DNA of 64,000 nt from Eledone cirrhosa (GCA_964016885.1 OZ024743.1:341001407-341065406), one strand, 5' to 3'. Numbered from the stretch's first letter, positions 1-11,265 are shown. Notes: generated by a model not told the origin, from the sequence alone. Made by a program: numbers and translations.

Positions 1-56
1 AACACCCGTTCGCACGTGCAGACACACACAAACACATACATGTATTTACATATGTT

Positions 57-60
<4 letters not shown>

Positions 61-108
<48 letters not shown>
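61..108. repeat. (TA)n microsatellite
   Basis: Uninterrupted TA dinucleotide run. It is the first of many such tracts; most small foldback elements in this window lie directly against one. Confidence 0.95.
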
Positions 109-110
<2 letters not shown>

Positions 111-795
111 ATAATTACATAAACGGAGAAAGCTATTAACGATACTCCGACTAATTTCCACCTCACTCAACAAACATTAGGAAATACCGGAGTATATTCC
201 CAATTAAACGTTTGGGTGCTAACTATATTGTATTGTGTGGATAATTAGCTGTATTATTTTATATGAGATATATTAAAGATCTCATTTCCCAAACGAATCG
301 TTTCATTGTAAGATTTCTACATTGTGTGTAAAACTAAATAAGTTATGTAGAAGCTTGTGTATGATCAATGGATTCTAACGCAAGTGGGTTCTTATAAATC
401 TTCAGTGGGTGCCCAATAATATTAATATTAATAACTAAATCAATATCAATGTTTAGCGAAAATCACCGTCGCTGGTAGAAGGAACTCTTAGGTTGTAAGT
501 CCAGCAGTTCTAAAGAAAATCTCACACTGTCCCAAAAATGGGAGGAGGAGGCTACCGCAAAAAATAATATACATGCAGGTCATTGAACTCTGACAAGAAT
601 TCAAGCCTCGTGCGAAGAACTCAATTGGATATGAAAATATAAATATATGTGTGAACTGTTTAAGGAGACATAGAGATATTTTCTCAGGCAAAATAACAGA
701 CATGAGATACAGGAACAAACGAACAATATTCATATAAAAAAAATATACATATATATATATATTTGAAAGGAAAGTTGTTTAATATATTGAAAATT

Positions 796-896
796 CAATT
801 GGAGTCTTTAAGAAGGTTTATTTACAATAATCAATCATTTGTGAAACCGGTTAAGCTATAAGTCATTGTAAATAAATCTTGTTAAAGACTCCAATT
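796..896. mobile_element. Small foldback (MITE-like) element
   Basis: Terminal inverted arms of about 32 bp (796-828 and 865-896) begin with CAATTGGAGTCTTTAA and end with its complement. The centre holds GTGAAACCGGTTAAG, the GAAACCGGT core also found in the foldback elements at 8.9 kb and 39.7 kb. The outer CAAYTGGAGTCTT sequence also matches the 39.65-39.95 kb palindrome, so these are related. No coding capacity is visible. Confidence 0.7.
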
Positions 897-908
897 GCAC
901 TCTGAACG

Positions 909-1049
<141 letters not shown>

Positions 1050-1829
1050 AGTGTGTGTGAGAAAGAGAGAGGCATGACATTTATATCATTTAATGAGAGT
1101 GTTAGAGATAGCAGCTCTATCTCCCTTATTCCCTCATACCAGAAGAGCAAATGAAAAATGTTCTAAGAAATGCGGTCAAGACTATCAAAATAAAATGGGA
1201 TATGTCATAGTTAAACCTCAATTAACCATATATCTGTTCAATCAGATCTGGTTGTATGACAACAACTAAATCCCATTGAAATCCCTCCTTTAATACCATA
1301 AAAAAATGAAATGATATTCTGCATAATATAGTTTTAGATACACTCCTCCAGAAAATACAATAAGATGGCTTTGGCTAGAATGCTTTTGTCAATAAATCTT
1401 CTTTTAAAGACAGGTCTGAGTCAGCATAGCAACAACAACTTATCAGCAGCAAAAACACTTTTATAGTACTTAGCAACGGAAGATAGAAGTTCGCATAAGT
1501 TAGGAAAAAGCTATAACGCATGACAGTTGAAATTACCTTAAATGCCAGCTGTAGAGCTAGTGAGAAATACATTACACTCTTTTTTCACTTTCTACCAACC
1601 TTTGTATGTATGTATTCTTGGTAGTGAGGTTATAGGAAATATATTCGCTACAATCCCGTTTACTCACATTACTCACTCAATGAGATATGGTTTGAATGCA
1701 CAAGCCCTTACAAAATATATATTTGTCATGGAGCAGTCAGAGGGGTTGTCCCGGACCTCTTGCAATTTGCATTTTGCCAATTCCATTAAAAGCATCGTGC
1801 AGCTATGCATGCTAGTTCTGCATTGCCTC

Positions 1830-1832
<3 letters not shown>

Positions 1833-1862
<30 letters not shown>

Positions 1863-1965
1863 TGTATGTATGTATGTATGTATGTATGTATGTATGTATG
1901 TATGTATGTATGTATTTGTATGTATGTATTTACACGCACACACAGACACACACACAGACACACAG

Positions 1966-2027
<62 letters not shown>
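1833..2027. repeat. Compound (TATG)n-(CA)n-(TA)n microsatellite
   Basis: About 95 bases of TATG tetranucleotide, then a CA-rich stretch, then a TA run. The next 114 bases (2028-2141) are unique sequence enclosed by a second TA run at 2142-2176. They contain a short inverted repeat, CCTAGA...TCTAGG, around GGTACCGAAAAG. Confidence 0.9.
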
Positions 2028-2030
<3 letters not shown>

Positions 2031-2139
2031 CTAGACCGGGGTACCGAAAAGTTCTAGGCATTAATGTATATATAGCTGTTGTAAGGTGCGTCCGTAGGCG
2101 GTATGCCGTTTGAGAACTCGATGCTCACGCGGAGCAGAG

Positions 2140-2176
<37 letters not shown>

Positions 2177-2178
<2 letters not shown>

Positions 2179-2262
2179 AAAATAATCAGGATCTCGACGG
2201 CTGAGCTCCGGCCGTTTCGTCAGCAAGATCAGAACTGGTATCTTACCACACTTTCTTTGTTA
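2177..2262 (-). mobile_element. TA-flanked CGACGGCTGAGC repeat, copy 1
   Basis: Insertion between two TA tracts sharing CGACGGCTGAGCTC...GCCGTTTCG with copies at 9957-10036 and 38328-38390. On the minus strand GATCTT (2225-2230) can pair with GAGATC (2190-2195). The inner GAAACGGC...GCCGTC also forms a helix, giving a hammerhead-like layout without a recognisable CUGAUGA. Confidence 0.5.
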
Positions 2263-2278
2263 AATATATATATATTTA

Positions 2279-2314
<36 letters not shown>

Positions 2315-3264
2315 GTATGTGTATGCATGTGTATGTATGTGTGTGTGTCTGTGATAAGAATAAATATTTCGTAGATATGAGTATATTTCTTCGTATAAAT
2401 CGTCCAGTGAAACAAATATAATTTCATATCGAAATCTATGAAAATGTATAAATATTTCAAAAATATCTTAAACGGAATGGCAAGTGGAAAATCTATCAAA
2501 GTACCTAATCTATACGGAACATCTATACATAGTGTGTATATTCTGTCTTTAATCATGTTTCTTGTGTAATATATATTTGTTTGTGTGTGTATGTGTCTTC
2601 GTATGTATAATTATATGCACACACACAAACATATGTATAAATACATATATATGCGTAAGTGTAAACATCCGATTGACTTCAGAAGCACTGGGAAGATTGA
2701 AACTATTGTCATCCCATAATAATAGTGCACCACTACAAATAGTAGTGGGAAAATGTGGATAATGTACTCTTGATGACGGAAAAAAGCATTCGGGGGAATT
2801 GAACCACGTATCAGTCTCAAGCCGGATGAGCGAATTAATTTATCCTTGGGCATTGTTAATCATGTATGGTGAAATTTCCGAAAGCATCATATATCACATG
2901 TATGTTTACACTTCGATCTACAGGCTTGAATCATTTAAAAACATCGCAATCTTCTAACACAATAATACGACACGCTTGTGTGAGGTGCATGCTTCGATTT
3001 TTGGCAAACGAGTCAGTCTACATTTTCCTGTCTCCAGCGTGTAATTTACCTGACTTTTTCAACTATAATTTATAGCGATAAATTAGTATTTATGACTGGT
3101 GTTATATCAATGTAGGTACAAACCTGTGGTTTAAAAGTTCTCTTTACAACAATGGCAATGAGTTCAGCACTATTGTTTAATCTGTTATGTTGGTGTATCA
3201 TAGGCAGAGGCTATTCAAATATTATAACAACGTTAAAATGCCTAAAATATTTGGAGGCCCTTCC

Positions 3265-3314
3265 CCCCCCACACACACACATACACACACACATACACAC
3301 ACATACACACGCAC

Positions 3315-3354
<40 letters not shown>

Positions 3355-3356
3355 TA
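3265..3356. repeat. (CA)n microsatellite
   Basis: A poly-C start followed by imperfect CA repeats. It precedes a short TA run and a CTAT tetranucleotide tract at 3410-3456. Confidence 0.9.
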
Positions 3357-3409
3357 ACATAGGGAAAGAAAGAGAGCTATAGTTATATGGGTTATATATA
3401 TATATATAC

Positions 3410-3456
3410 TATGCATCTATCTATATTATACCTATCTATCTATCTATCTATCTATT
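3410..3456. repeat. (CTAT)n microsatellite
   Basis: Imperfect CTAT tetranucleotide repeats. A further TA run lies at 3676-3719, immediately before the foldback element at 3757. Confidence 0.9.
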
Positions 3457-3671
3457 TCAAGTTGTAGCTGTCTGATCACAGCTGTTACATAATGGTTTAC
3501 CGAAATATATATAATAGTGACTATGAATAAACGAAGTCAATTATGATCTGTTGACTTACACTTCTTGTCTATGAATATACACCGGAGTAAACAGACTCAC
3601 CTGCGCACTTCCTCGTGTGCTCTACCTTGCATACTGAAGTGTCGGTAATTAACCAACACATACTCGAATTA

Positions 3672-3722
<51 letters not shown>

Positions 3723-3756
3723 ATATATTTATTATTATTACTTTATATATATATAA

Positions 3757-4515
3757 ATGGAAAAAATGAAATTTCATTCCCGACGCTTAGTTCGGCTAAT
3801 ACTTAAATATAAGTATGTATACGTACATACATATATGTATACAGACGTACAGTAGTGTGTATATACATACATACATGCACACATATATACATGTACGTAT
3901 GGGTTTACCGAACATTTATTATAATGCTCGGTTTGTTTGTAAACAAACAGCCCGAATTATTAGCCGTACATTATAATAAATGTTCGGTAAACCCATACGT
4001 ACATGTATATATGTGTGCATGTATGTATGTATATACACACTACTGTACGTCTGTATACATATATGTATGTACGTATAAATACTTATGTTTAAATATCAGC
4101 CGTACTCACAAGAGTGAGAAATGAAATTTCATTTTTTCTATTTATCGTTTTCGGTACGCCCGGCCGACTAACTCACTCGATATGCAAATTAGGCTGCTCA
4201 GCCATTAATATGCATAAGGAAAGTATATATTTTCAAACGTTCAATTGACTGACAAGAAGGTATACGGTGCTGATGACAGCTAATAAGCTCGAAACTAGTT
4301 CATCGTTCTTTTGTCAATGTCGAACAAAATGGCAACGATGGTTGCCGAAAACTGTACGGTTAATAATTCGGGCTGTTTGTTTACAAACATACCGAGCATT
4401 ATAATAAATGTTTGGTAAACCCATACGTACATGTATATATGTGTGCATGTATGTATATAATACTACTGTACGTCCGTATACATATATGTATGTACGTATA
4501 CATACTTATATTTAT
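3757..4515. mobile_element. Foldback/tandem element carrying a hammerhead ribozyme
   Basis: Between two TA tracts lie inverted arms of about 170 bp (3757-3926 and 3969-4142) around a 42-base loop. Both outer ends contain ATGAAATTTCAT. The right arm is repeated in direct orientation further on: CATTATAATAAATG starts at 3969 and again at 4397, a period of 428 bp. The second unit stops near 4515. The interval between the direct repeats holds the hammerhead-like sequence at 4251-4315. No protein is encoded. Short tandem units with type I hammerheads are the layout of animal retrozymes and of the terminal repeats of some Penelope-like elements. The assignment to that group is inferred. Confidence 0.75.
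4251..4315 (+). ncRNA. Type I hammerhead ribozyme (predicted from fold)
   Basis: The core CTGATGA (4270-4276) is followed by a stem II hairpin (AGCT 4278-4281, loop AATA, AGCT 4286-4289), then GAAAC (4291-4295), a 2-bp stem III with a TA loop and the triplet GTT (4298-4300). CATCG (4301-4305) then pairs with CGGTG (4265-4269) to make inner stem I. Outer stem I continues as GACAAGAA (4251-4258) with TTCTTTTGTC (4306-4315), leaving an internal loop GGTATA where a tertiary contact would be expected. Cleavage would follow U4300. The weak points are a C-C mismatch at 4277/4290, where G-C is usual, a GUU rather than GUC site, and a very short stem III, which in this class usually calls for dimers. 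All conserved core bases are present. Confidence 0.8.
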
Positions 4516-4630
4516 ATATATATATATGCATATTATTAGGTTATGCAAGAAATGCTCAGGATTATCCTGAATGCAGTATATGTATGAATGAAAAAAAATA
4601 CTGTTATCTCTGATCGAGAGGTCACATATG

Positions 4631-4711
<81 letters not shown>

Positions 4712-4712
4712 A
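4631..4712. repeat. (AC)n-(TA)n microsatellite
   Basis: About 64 bases of AC repeat followed by a short TA run. Confidence 0.95.
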
Positions 4713-6871
4713 CGAACTTCGGCAAATTCACACAAGTTATGATATAAAGTTCTACATATTCCGATCGATCTCATATTGACCTGCTTGGATATATCATTTC
4801 CGTTCAAATTATACACAACTGTGTCATTTGTTTTCATAAGCAGTCTCAGAAATATACTAGGATTCAGAAATAATGGGATTGATTTTGTCTCTTCACTTCA
4901 ACCAGCTATTATTCTGCTAATAGGTTTTAGGTGTTGAATCAGGCCTTGTTTTCATAGCATTTAGTTGCATTTCTTCACATTTCTATGCTTTAAGTATTCC
5001 TTTATTATACGGGTTTGATATTTTCTGGACAGTTTACTTGAAAAGCCCACAGTAATAGGTTTCTTGATCAACGCTTTCTATTCCAAACGTGAGCTTCAAA
5101 ATTTACGCATGGATTAAATTATTTCTTTTGACTCTGCTAATTCCTGCCAAGTATTTCTTATACAAAAGCTTCCATTTGATTCACGAAATGTTACTAGAGA
5201 GAAACAGAGCAGGTTAAATGATAAGGTAAATCATTCTTAGCTGGTTGTTCTGAAAGGTAATTTTATAATAATAGGACTTATTTCTAAGCCGACATATCTA
5301 AATCCAGAAATATTTGCGATGGTATATAATATTATTGATATGCAAATATAAATCACTGTCCAAGCAGACTTGTTATGGTATGCATCGGAAACAATTATTA
5401 TTGAAGTTCGTACATTTGGGTAATTTCAGACGCCCCTGTTTTTGAAATATATGCGTTATAGAAAAGTGTCAATGTGTTTGTGTATGCACATGATTTTACA
5501 CTTACATTAGCATTTTACCCATTACGATCTTTACTTTAGCGCCTTCCCCTATCCGTAATGGGATTTTGTTTCAGTTATGTTCATGGCTTTCTATAATCAC
5601 ACAATTCACTTCGTCACTCTAGCTGCCGACTTTCTATCAATAACATTCTAGATTGGTTATCACCCTCATTCATTACCATTTCCTTCTATATATTCCTTCA
5701 AACATATGTATATTCTCAGTGCCACTATGAATATTAACATTTTGTTTTATCTTCGGCGAAGGCATTGATCGGTACCTCACGTATTTATCTGTAATTATGA
5801 ACTTTACAACTGTCAACAGGGAAATATTACTATAAATTTATTCAAAAGAAATGTGAACTGTTTGACACTATCATAAATTACATTTCGGTATATAAATACT
5901 CATGTCAGTTTTAATACCGCTAGGACTGAACAGTACTCAAATATATATTGCATAATATAAATTTAAGCTGATGGAAGAAAAGAATTTAGAGAAATACACC
6001 AATTAGCATTGTTACGGGCACGCGATTTATATTTTATATTGAATTGCTCAGTCAATGACAGAAATAGAATGCTACATTGAAACAGGTTTGTTCTATATTA
6101 GAGAGCTTTCGAAGTATATGAAATCAACAGATAATTACTGGTATTGAAAATTGTTAGCTGTGAGCATTTCATGTTCAAAAATATTAATTTTAATTGGACA
6201 TGCATTGAGCAAGCTAAATGTGTGCGACACGCTTTAAAATGAATGCCTAATATAAAACGAGCAGCCTTGCAAAATTCACACACTTCAGATAAGGATTATC
6301 TGAACAAGTCACGGGGGTCATTGAGGAAGCCTCAACACGATCATACGACCTATCAAATATAGCGGAAAAAACCTCCCGCAAATCCTAATTTACCACTATA
6401 TAATAGGATCAATACAGGAAATAATTTAGAAATAAATACCCCATCTATATATACGACGTACTACCAAATACCTTATCATTCAGTCACAATATTTGAATAC
6501 GCTGTGTCTATAATATAAAGTACTTACACAAACAGATCCAGTATTAGAATTGAATCCATATTGCCGCTGCTGCAAATTTAACTTCCACTCCATTCTTTCT
6601 TTTCGAAATATTGTCACGTACCTGGAAATCTTGTTCATATGATAATGTCGATAATGATGATGATGGTGGTTGTGATGATGTTGATGATGATTATAATGAA
6701 AAGAAAATTCTATCGGACACGGAAGCGATATGTCGCGTTCACATGCAACATCAAGATATGGACAAATGATATGATGTAATTATAATTCACAAGACAATAC
6801 ATTAGCAATCCATCTATATAGAAGGTTGTTTGTGTTTTGAAATTTAGTTTTCTTTTCAGCTAGAAAATTAT
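4713..6871. other. AT-rich sequence with no recognised gene
   Basis: No frame longer than about 60 codons and no repeat family recognised. A GATGAT-rich imperfect run lies near 6650-6700. This may be old decayed repeat or intron/intergenic DNA. Confidence 0.6.
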
Positions 6872-7066
6872 ATGTATAATGTATATATATATATATTACC
6901 TACAAGCATGCTTACACAAACGCACGCATACACACACATACACAGACACTCACATATATATACATATATATACACATATATACATATACATACACACACA
7001 CATATATATATACATACACACACGCACACACAGATATATATATATATATATATACATACACACACG

Positions 7067-7144
<78 letters not shown>

Positions 7145-7196
7145 TATTTGTAGTTCGAATATATACTTGCATACACACACACATATATATATATAT

Positions 7197-7290
<94 letters not shown>
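6872..7290. repeat. Long complex (CA)n/(TA)n microsatellite
   Basis: Alternating CA and TA blocks, split at about 7147-7175 by a short unique stretch. The 3' TA run abuts the foldback element at 7291. Confidence 0.95.
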
Positions 7291-7292
<2 letters not shown>

Positions 7293-7970
7293 TGTTATAC
7301 ATGGGGAGGGTCATATTTGTGTAATATTGCCAGAATTAATAACAGAACACACTCACTGTTTGGTTGGTTTTCGCTTCTGTGTCTTTTATATCGGTTAATT
7401 TAATTTATTCGGTTCTCAATAAACAGAAAAAATGAATGGAATAACAACAACACTGACCTAAGAGAAGTATAAATAAATAAATAAATAAATAAATAGATAA
7501 ATGAATAAATACATACACAAGCACAATAACAACAAACACATATAAACACACACTAGTAAAGATAGAATACATTATCAATACACAGTCACCCAAACACGAA
7601 CACACATTTAACAAAACACTATACACACACGCAAACGCATGCACAAAGAAGACAAACAAATTAACAAATATATAAACAGACTAAATAAAGATGACGTAGA
7701 CATACAATGCAACGGGAGGAAACAATAGCACCACTGACGAGGTTGCAGATGTGCAACGAAAGAACTTTGATAGACTATATATATGTGTTTGTGTCTATAT
7801 TGTATCTGTATTTTTGACCGTTGGTCAGTCAATGGCAACATTGAGGACCGAATAAATTAAATTAACCGATATAAAAGACACAGAAGCGAAAACCAACCAA
7901 ACAATGAGTGTGTTCTGTTATTAATTCTGGCAATATTACACAAATATGACCCTTCCCAAGTATAACAATA
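7291..7970. mobile_element. Foldback element with about 130-bp inverted ends
   Basis: The left end (7291-7422) and right end (7838-7970) are inverted copies. Both run from ATTGTTATAC next to a TA tract inward through CATATTTGTGTAATATTGCC and TTTTATATCGGTTAAT. The interior has an AAAT run (7471-7500) and a hammerhead-like core (7734-7762) also present at 38.2 kb. No protein is encoded. The GTATAACAATAT end motif recurs at about 10160 and 10210. Confidence 0.75.
7734..7762 (+). other. Hammerhead-like core, no stem I
   Basis: CTGACGA (7734-7740) is followed by a 5-bp hairpin GTTGC/GCAAC (7742-7746, 7753-7757) and GAAAG (7758-7762). A following AA loop and CT could form a 2-bp stem III. The flanking CACCA and TGATAG do not pair well, so no stable stem I is seen. 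The same sequence, on the opposite strand, lies at 38190-38224. Confidence 0.4.
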
Positions 7971-8011
7971 TTTGTTTCGACACACGATTTCATATCAAAA
8001 ACCTCGCAAAA

Positions 8012-8013
<2 letters not shown>

Positions 8014-8077
<64 letters not shown>
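8014..8077. repeat. (TA)n microsatellite
   Basis: TA run immediately before the first copy of the direct repeat at 8078. Confidence 0.95.
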
Positions 8078-8080
<3 letters not shown>

Positions 8081-8826
8081 GGAAAATAGTAAAATCGAAT
8101 CTCTGGCGGTTTGCAAGTAAATTCGATCTACTTATATGGAATGATGAGTTAGCAAAGCACTCGATAAGTTGTGGCCTTAGAGTAATAACATACGTTTAAA
8201 TAGCTTGACAAATCGAACATTGTGGTAGGCGAATCCAACACGCAATATAGACCAAAGCAACGATAGAACTAATCAGGTTGAGAAAAATACACCTGGACAA
8301 ATCAAACGATTAATCGTTTAAAGTGCTTCTTTGAATCTGAAATCAAATATCATATATCAGACTTACATGACTGGCAAGCTCGTGGTATTCTTGATCGAAC
8401 GGAGGATTCAGTTTATCAAGAGGGTTTTCATTCTGCCTAGGACCGAAGCTATATGTTGCTGCTATATATATATGCTGCGTATCGTATCTATAGCTGTCAC
8501 ATGTTAATTCCGGCAAGGGAAATAACCCCCGGTTTTTGGCGGGTCATTCAAAATGTTAGACAAATGAAATATTTTAATTTCCGTTAATCATCATGATAAG
8601 CTCTCAACTAGATGTTATAAAACAAACATAAATAATTAACCAATCAACAGAATTGTCTAATTAAATTAATTAGTTAATTATTAAATCTAGGAGAATAATA
8701 TAATTGGAAAATAGTAAAATCGAATCTCTGGCGGTTTGCAAGTAAATTCCGGCTACTTATATGAAATGATGAGTTAGCAAAGCACTCGATAAGTCACCTT
8801 AGAGTAATAACATACGTTTAAATATA
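8078..8826. repeat. Pair of about 125-bp direct repeats flanking 500 bp
   Basis: The sequence beginning AATTGGAAAATAGTAAAATC occurs at 8078-8200 and again at 8703-8826 with few differences (TTCGATC against TTCCGGC, and a short deletion in the second). A TA tract precedes the first copy and another follows the second. The layout resembles terminal direct repeats of a small non-coding element. The interior shows no frame. Confidence 0.6.
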
Positions 8827-8845
8827 TATATATATATATATATAT

Positions 8846-9141
8846 ATTGGTAAACGGAATAGAAAATGCTGACAAATTGTTCACAGTTGAAAAATGGTTT
8901 AATTAGGAATAAAAGAGTATTAGTGATTGTATGGGTTAGTATTCAGTTGTGGTTTTAAGTTTTTAAGTTTTTACCGGTTGCGCATTTCTAAATGCTTTTC
9001 AAAAATAATTTTGAGATAGAGTGTCCGTGCTGTTTGCTCTGATCTGATAACCCATACAATCACTAATACTCTTTTATTCCTAATTAAACCATTTTTCAAC
9101 TGTGAACAATTTGTCAGCATTTTCTATTCCGTTTACCAATA
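8846..9141. mobile_element. Foldback element with about 90-bp inverted ends
   Basis: ATTGGTAAACGGAATAGAAA at 8846 returns as its complement ending at 9141. The arms pair over about 90 bp. The 110-bp centre contains ACCGGTTGCGCATTTCT and TGCTTTTCAAAA. Read on the minus strand (9006-8968) this is TTGAAAA, a GCATTT/AAATGC hairpin, GCAAC, CG, GTA, the decayed hammerhead layout also seen at 39836-39873. Flanked by TA tracts. Confidence 0.7.
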
Positions 9142-9174
9142 TATAATAACTTCTGTGTTACACCTCTATTCTTT

Positions 9175-9179
<5 letters not shown>

Positions 9180-9228
<49 letters not shown>
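9180..9228. repeat. (TA)n microsatellite
   Basis: Uninterrupted TA run. Confidence 0.95.
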
Positions 9229-9234
<6 letters not shown>

Positions 9235-9510
9235 CAAGTATATATTCGAATTACAAATACTTTACCCTTAGTAGTTTCATGTTTATCGGTAATCATTAGG
9301 TGGGGGTGGGGCTGGGGTGGCATCAGATGATAGAAGAATAATGTTCACAACTATTCACGAATGGTTCGAACAAAGTTGTTGTCTCTGCCATTTCACTTCG
9401 ATAGTTCCAGTGATTAATTGAATTATTTTTCAGAACATTTCAAAGAATAGGCAACCGTAGTTACGTGAGGTGAGATATGTATTAAATATCTCTATATACC
9501 CGTCTCTCTC

Positions 9511-9514
<4 letters not shown>

Positions 9515-9591
<77 letters not shown>
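9515..9591. repeat. (TA)n microsatellite
   Basis: TA run of about 77 bases after a short TC run. A further TA tract lies at 9659-9692. Confidence 0.95.
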
Positions 9592-9596
<5 letters not shown>

Positions 9597-9650
9597 TTAT
9601 ACAAATATACCAAAACAGAAAAACTGTCACCATCAATAACAAATTATATT

Positions 9651-9696
<46 letters not shown>

Positions 9697-9877
9697 TGTA
9701 TTATGTATACAGTAAAACCTTTTATAGTTATATATATTTTAAGCCCTAAACAGTGAAAGACAGTAATTTATTACTACCTTATTACCAGTAAGATAAAAAA
9801 TAGCTCAATGTAATAACATCCGTTGTTCTACAGAGCAGTTATATAGAAATTACCTGAATCAAAGTTCTGTTCATGTA

Positions 9878-9879
<2 letters not shown>

Positions 9880-9956
<77 letters not shown>
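9880..9956. repeat. (TC)n-(TA)n microsatellite
   Basis: TC run followed by a TA run, directly against the CGACGGC repeat at 9957. Confidence 0.95.
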
Positions 9957-9959
<3 letters not shown>

Positions 9960-10036
9960 ACGAGTAGGACCCCGACGGCTGAGCTCAAGCCGTTTCGACG
10001 GCTAATTCTGGACTCGGCCGTCGGGTCCTACTCGTT
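9957..10036 (-). mobile_element. CGACGGCTGAGC repeat, copy 2
   Basis: CGAGTAGGACCC (9961-9972) pairs with GGGTCCTACTCG (10023-10034), enclosing two more hairpins. On the minus strand these are GACGGC/GCCGTC, then GAAACGGC/GCCGTC. The downstream CCTATTACCC is the complement of the left flank of the 38.3-kb copy. This is a three-helix junction without CUGAUGA. Confidence 0.5.
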
Positions 10037-10162
10037 CCTATTACCCACTCTATTACCCTAAGTATTAAGTACTTTGGTGCGTTATGGTCCACCTGGTTCC
10101 TTAGCACATTTCTTTGGTTATATATATATATATACATATTTCGTTTCTGAATTTGTTTAGCA

Positions 10163-10218
10163 AGTATAACAATATATATATATATATATATATATTGTTA
10201 TATTGTTTAGCAAAGTAT

Positions 10219-10290
<72 letters not shown>
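10163..10290. repeat. (TA)n microsatellites around GTATAACAATAT
   Basis: Two TA runs separated by TTGTTATATTGTTTAGCAAAGTATAAC-type sequence that matches the ends of the 7.3-kb foldback element. Confidence 0.85.
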
Positions 10291-10293
<3 letters not shown>

Positions 10294-10890
10294 TATATAT
10301 ATATGTTTATGCGTGTGCGTGTGAATGTGGATTTGTACACATACGCTAACTGACATATATGTAGACATATATATATATATATGAGAGAGATGGAGAGAGT
10401 GCAAAAAAGAAACGAGTGACGGAGTGGGAAATAGCCATATGTGTGTTTTTGTTTGTGCTTGCATTTACGTATGCGTCTTTATATCCAATTCGCGTATTTT
10501 TGTCGAGACGAACATCTTTTGAAAATAGATACGCTAAAACTGTGTTTTTACTATATCATTTTGCAACACGAGACTATGTTATATAGCCGTTTCGTGTTAT
10601 CATGTAAATTTGATGTTACGCGATAACCTAGATGATCGTTTATATTACGTTATTTACCTTTTTCTACCATAGTGAGACACCACACTAAACGTGATTTAGA
10701 TAATGATAGCGTCTCCAAATTCGCTGCTCTGTTTTGCATATATTTTATCAGTCTGTATTCATCTGTTTTTCTTCGGCACGAGGATTAATCAGTAATTCCT
10801 TGCCCATAACCTAATACGTACGTTCAATTGCCGACAGGCACGCATAAACACGCACATAGAGAAAAGCGCAAACATACACACCCACATGCA
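10291..10890. other. No recognised feature
   Basis: Mixed short CA/TA repeats, then unique AT-rich DNA with no long frame. Confidence 0.5.
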
Positions 10891-11007
10891 GAGATAGATA
10901 GATAGATAAATAGAGAGAAAGGGACAGGGATGGAGAGAGAGGGAGATAGAGAGAGAGATAAATAGATAGATAGATAGATATATAGAGATAGATAGATAGA
11001 TAGATAG

Positions 11008-11055
<48 letters not shown>

Positions 11056-11057
11056 AT
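10891..11057. repeat. (GATA)n/(GA)n microsatellite
   Basis: Imperfect GATA tetranucleotides mixed with GA runs. Confidence 0.95.
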
Positions 11058-11265
11058 AATTATCACATATGGATGATACTTATTCAATAACGGAAAATCA
11101 ATAATTGTAATTGGTCATTGCCTTATATATTTATTCTATCGCGACGTCCACGAAAAAACTCTTGACATGTTTCGGTATTAAGGAACCAACGAATAAACTA
11201 AAGTTTATAATAAAATGGAAATATATGTGGAGTTGGCCTTCGTATTGGTCCACATACTCAATACA

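Noticed and set aside
2028..2141. CCTAGA...TCTAGG around GGTACCGAAAAG as a hammerhead
   Set aside because: Only four bases stand where CUGAUGA should be; pairing alone is too weak a signal.
4330..4365. Possible second hammerhead (GGCAAC/GTTGCC hairpin followed by GAAAACTGTAC)
   Set aside because: Stem II and GAAA are present but there is no CUGAUGA-like box and no paired stem I.
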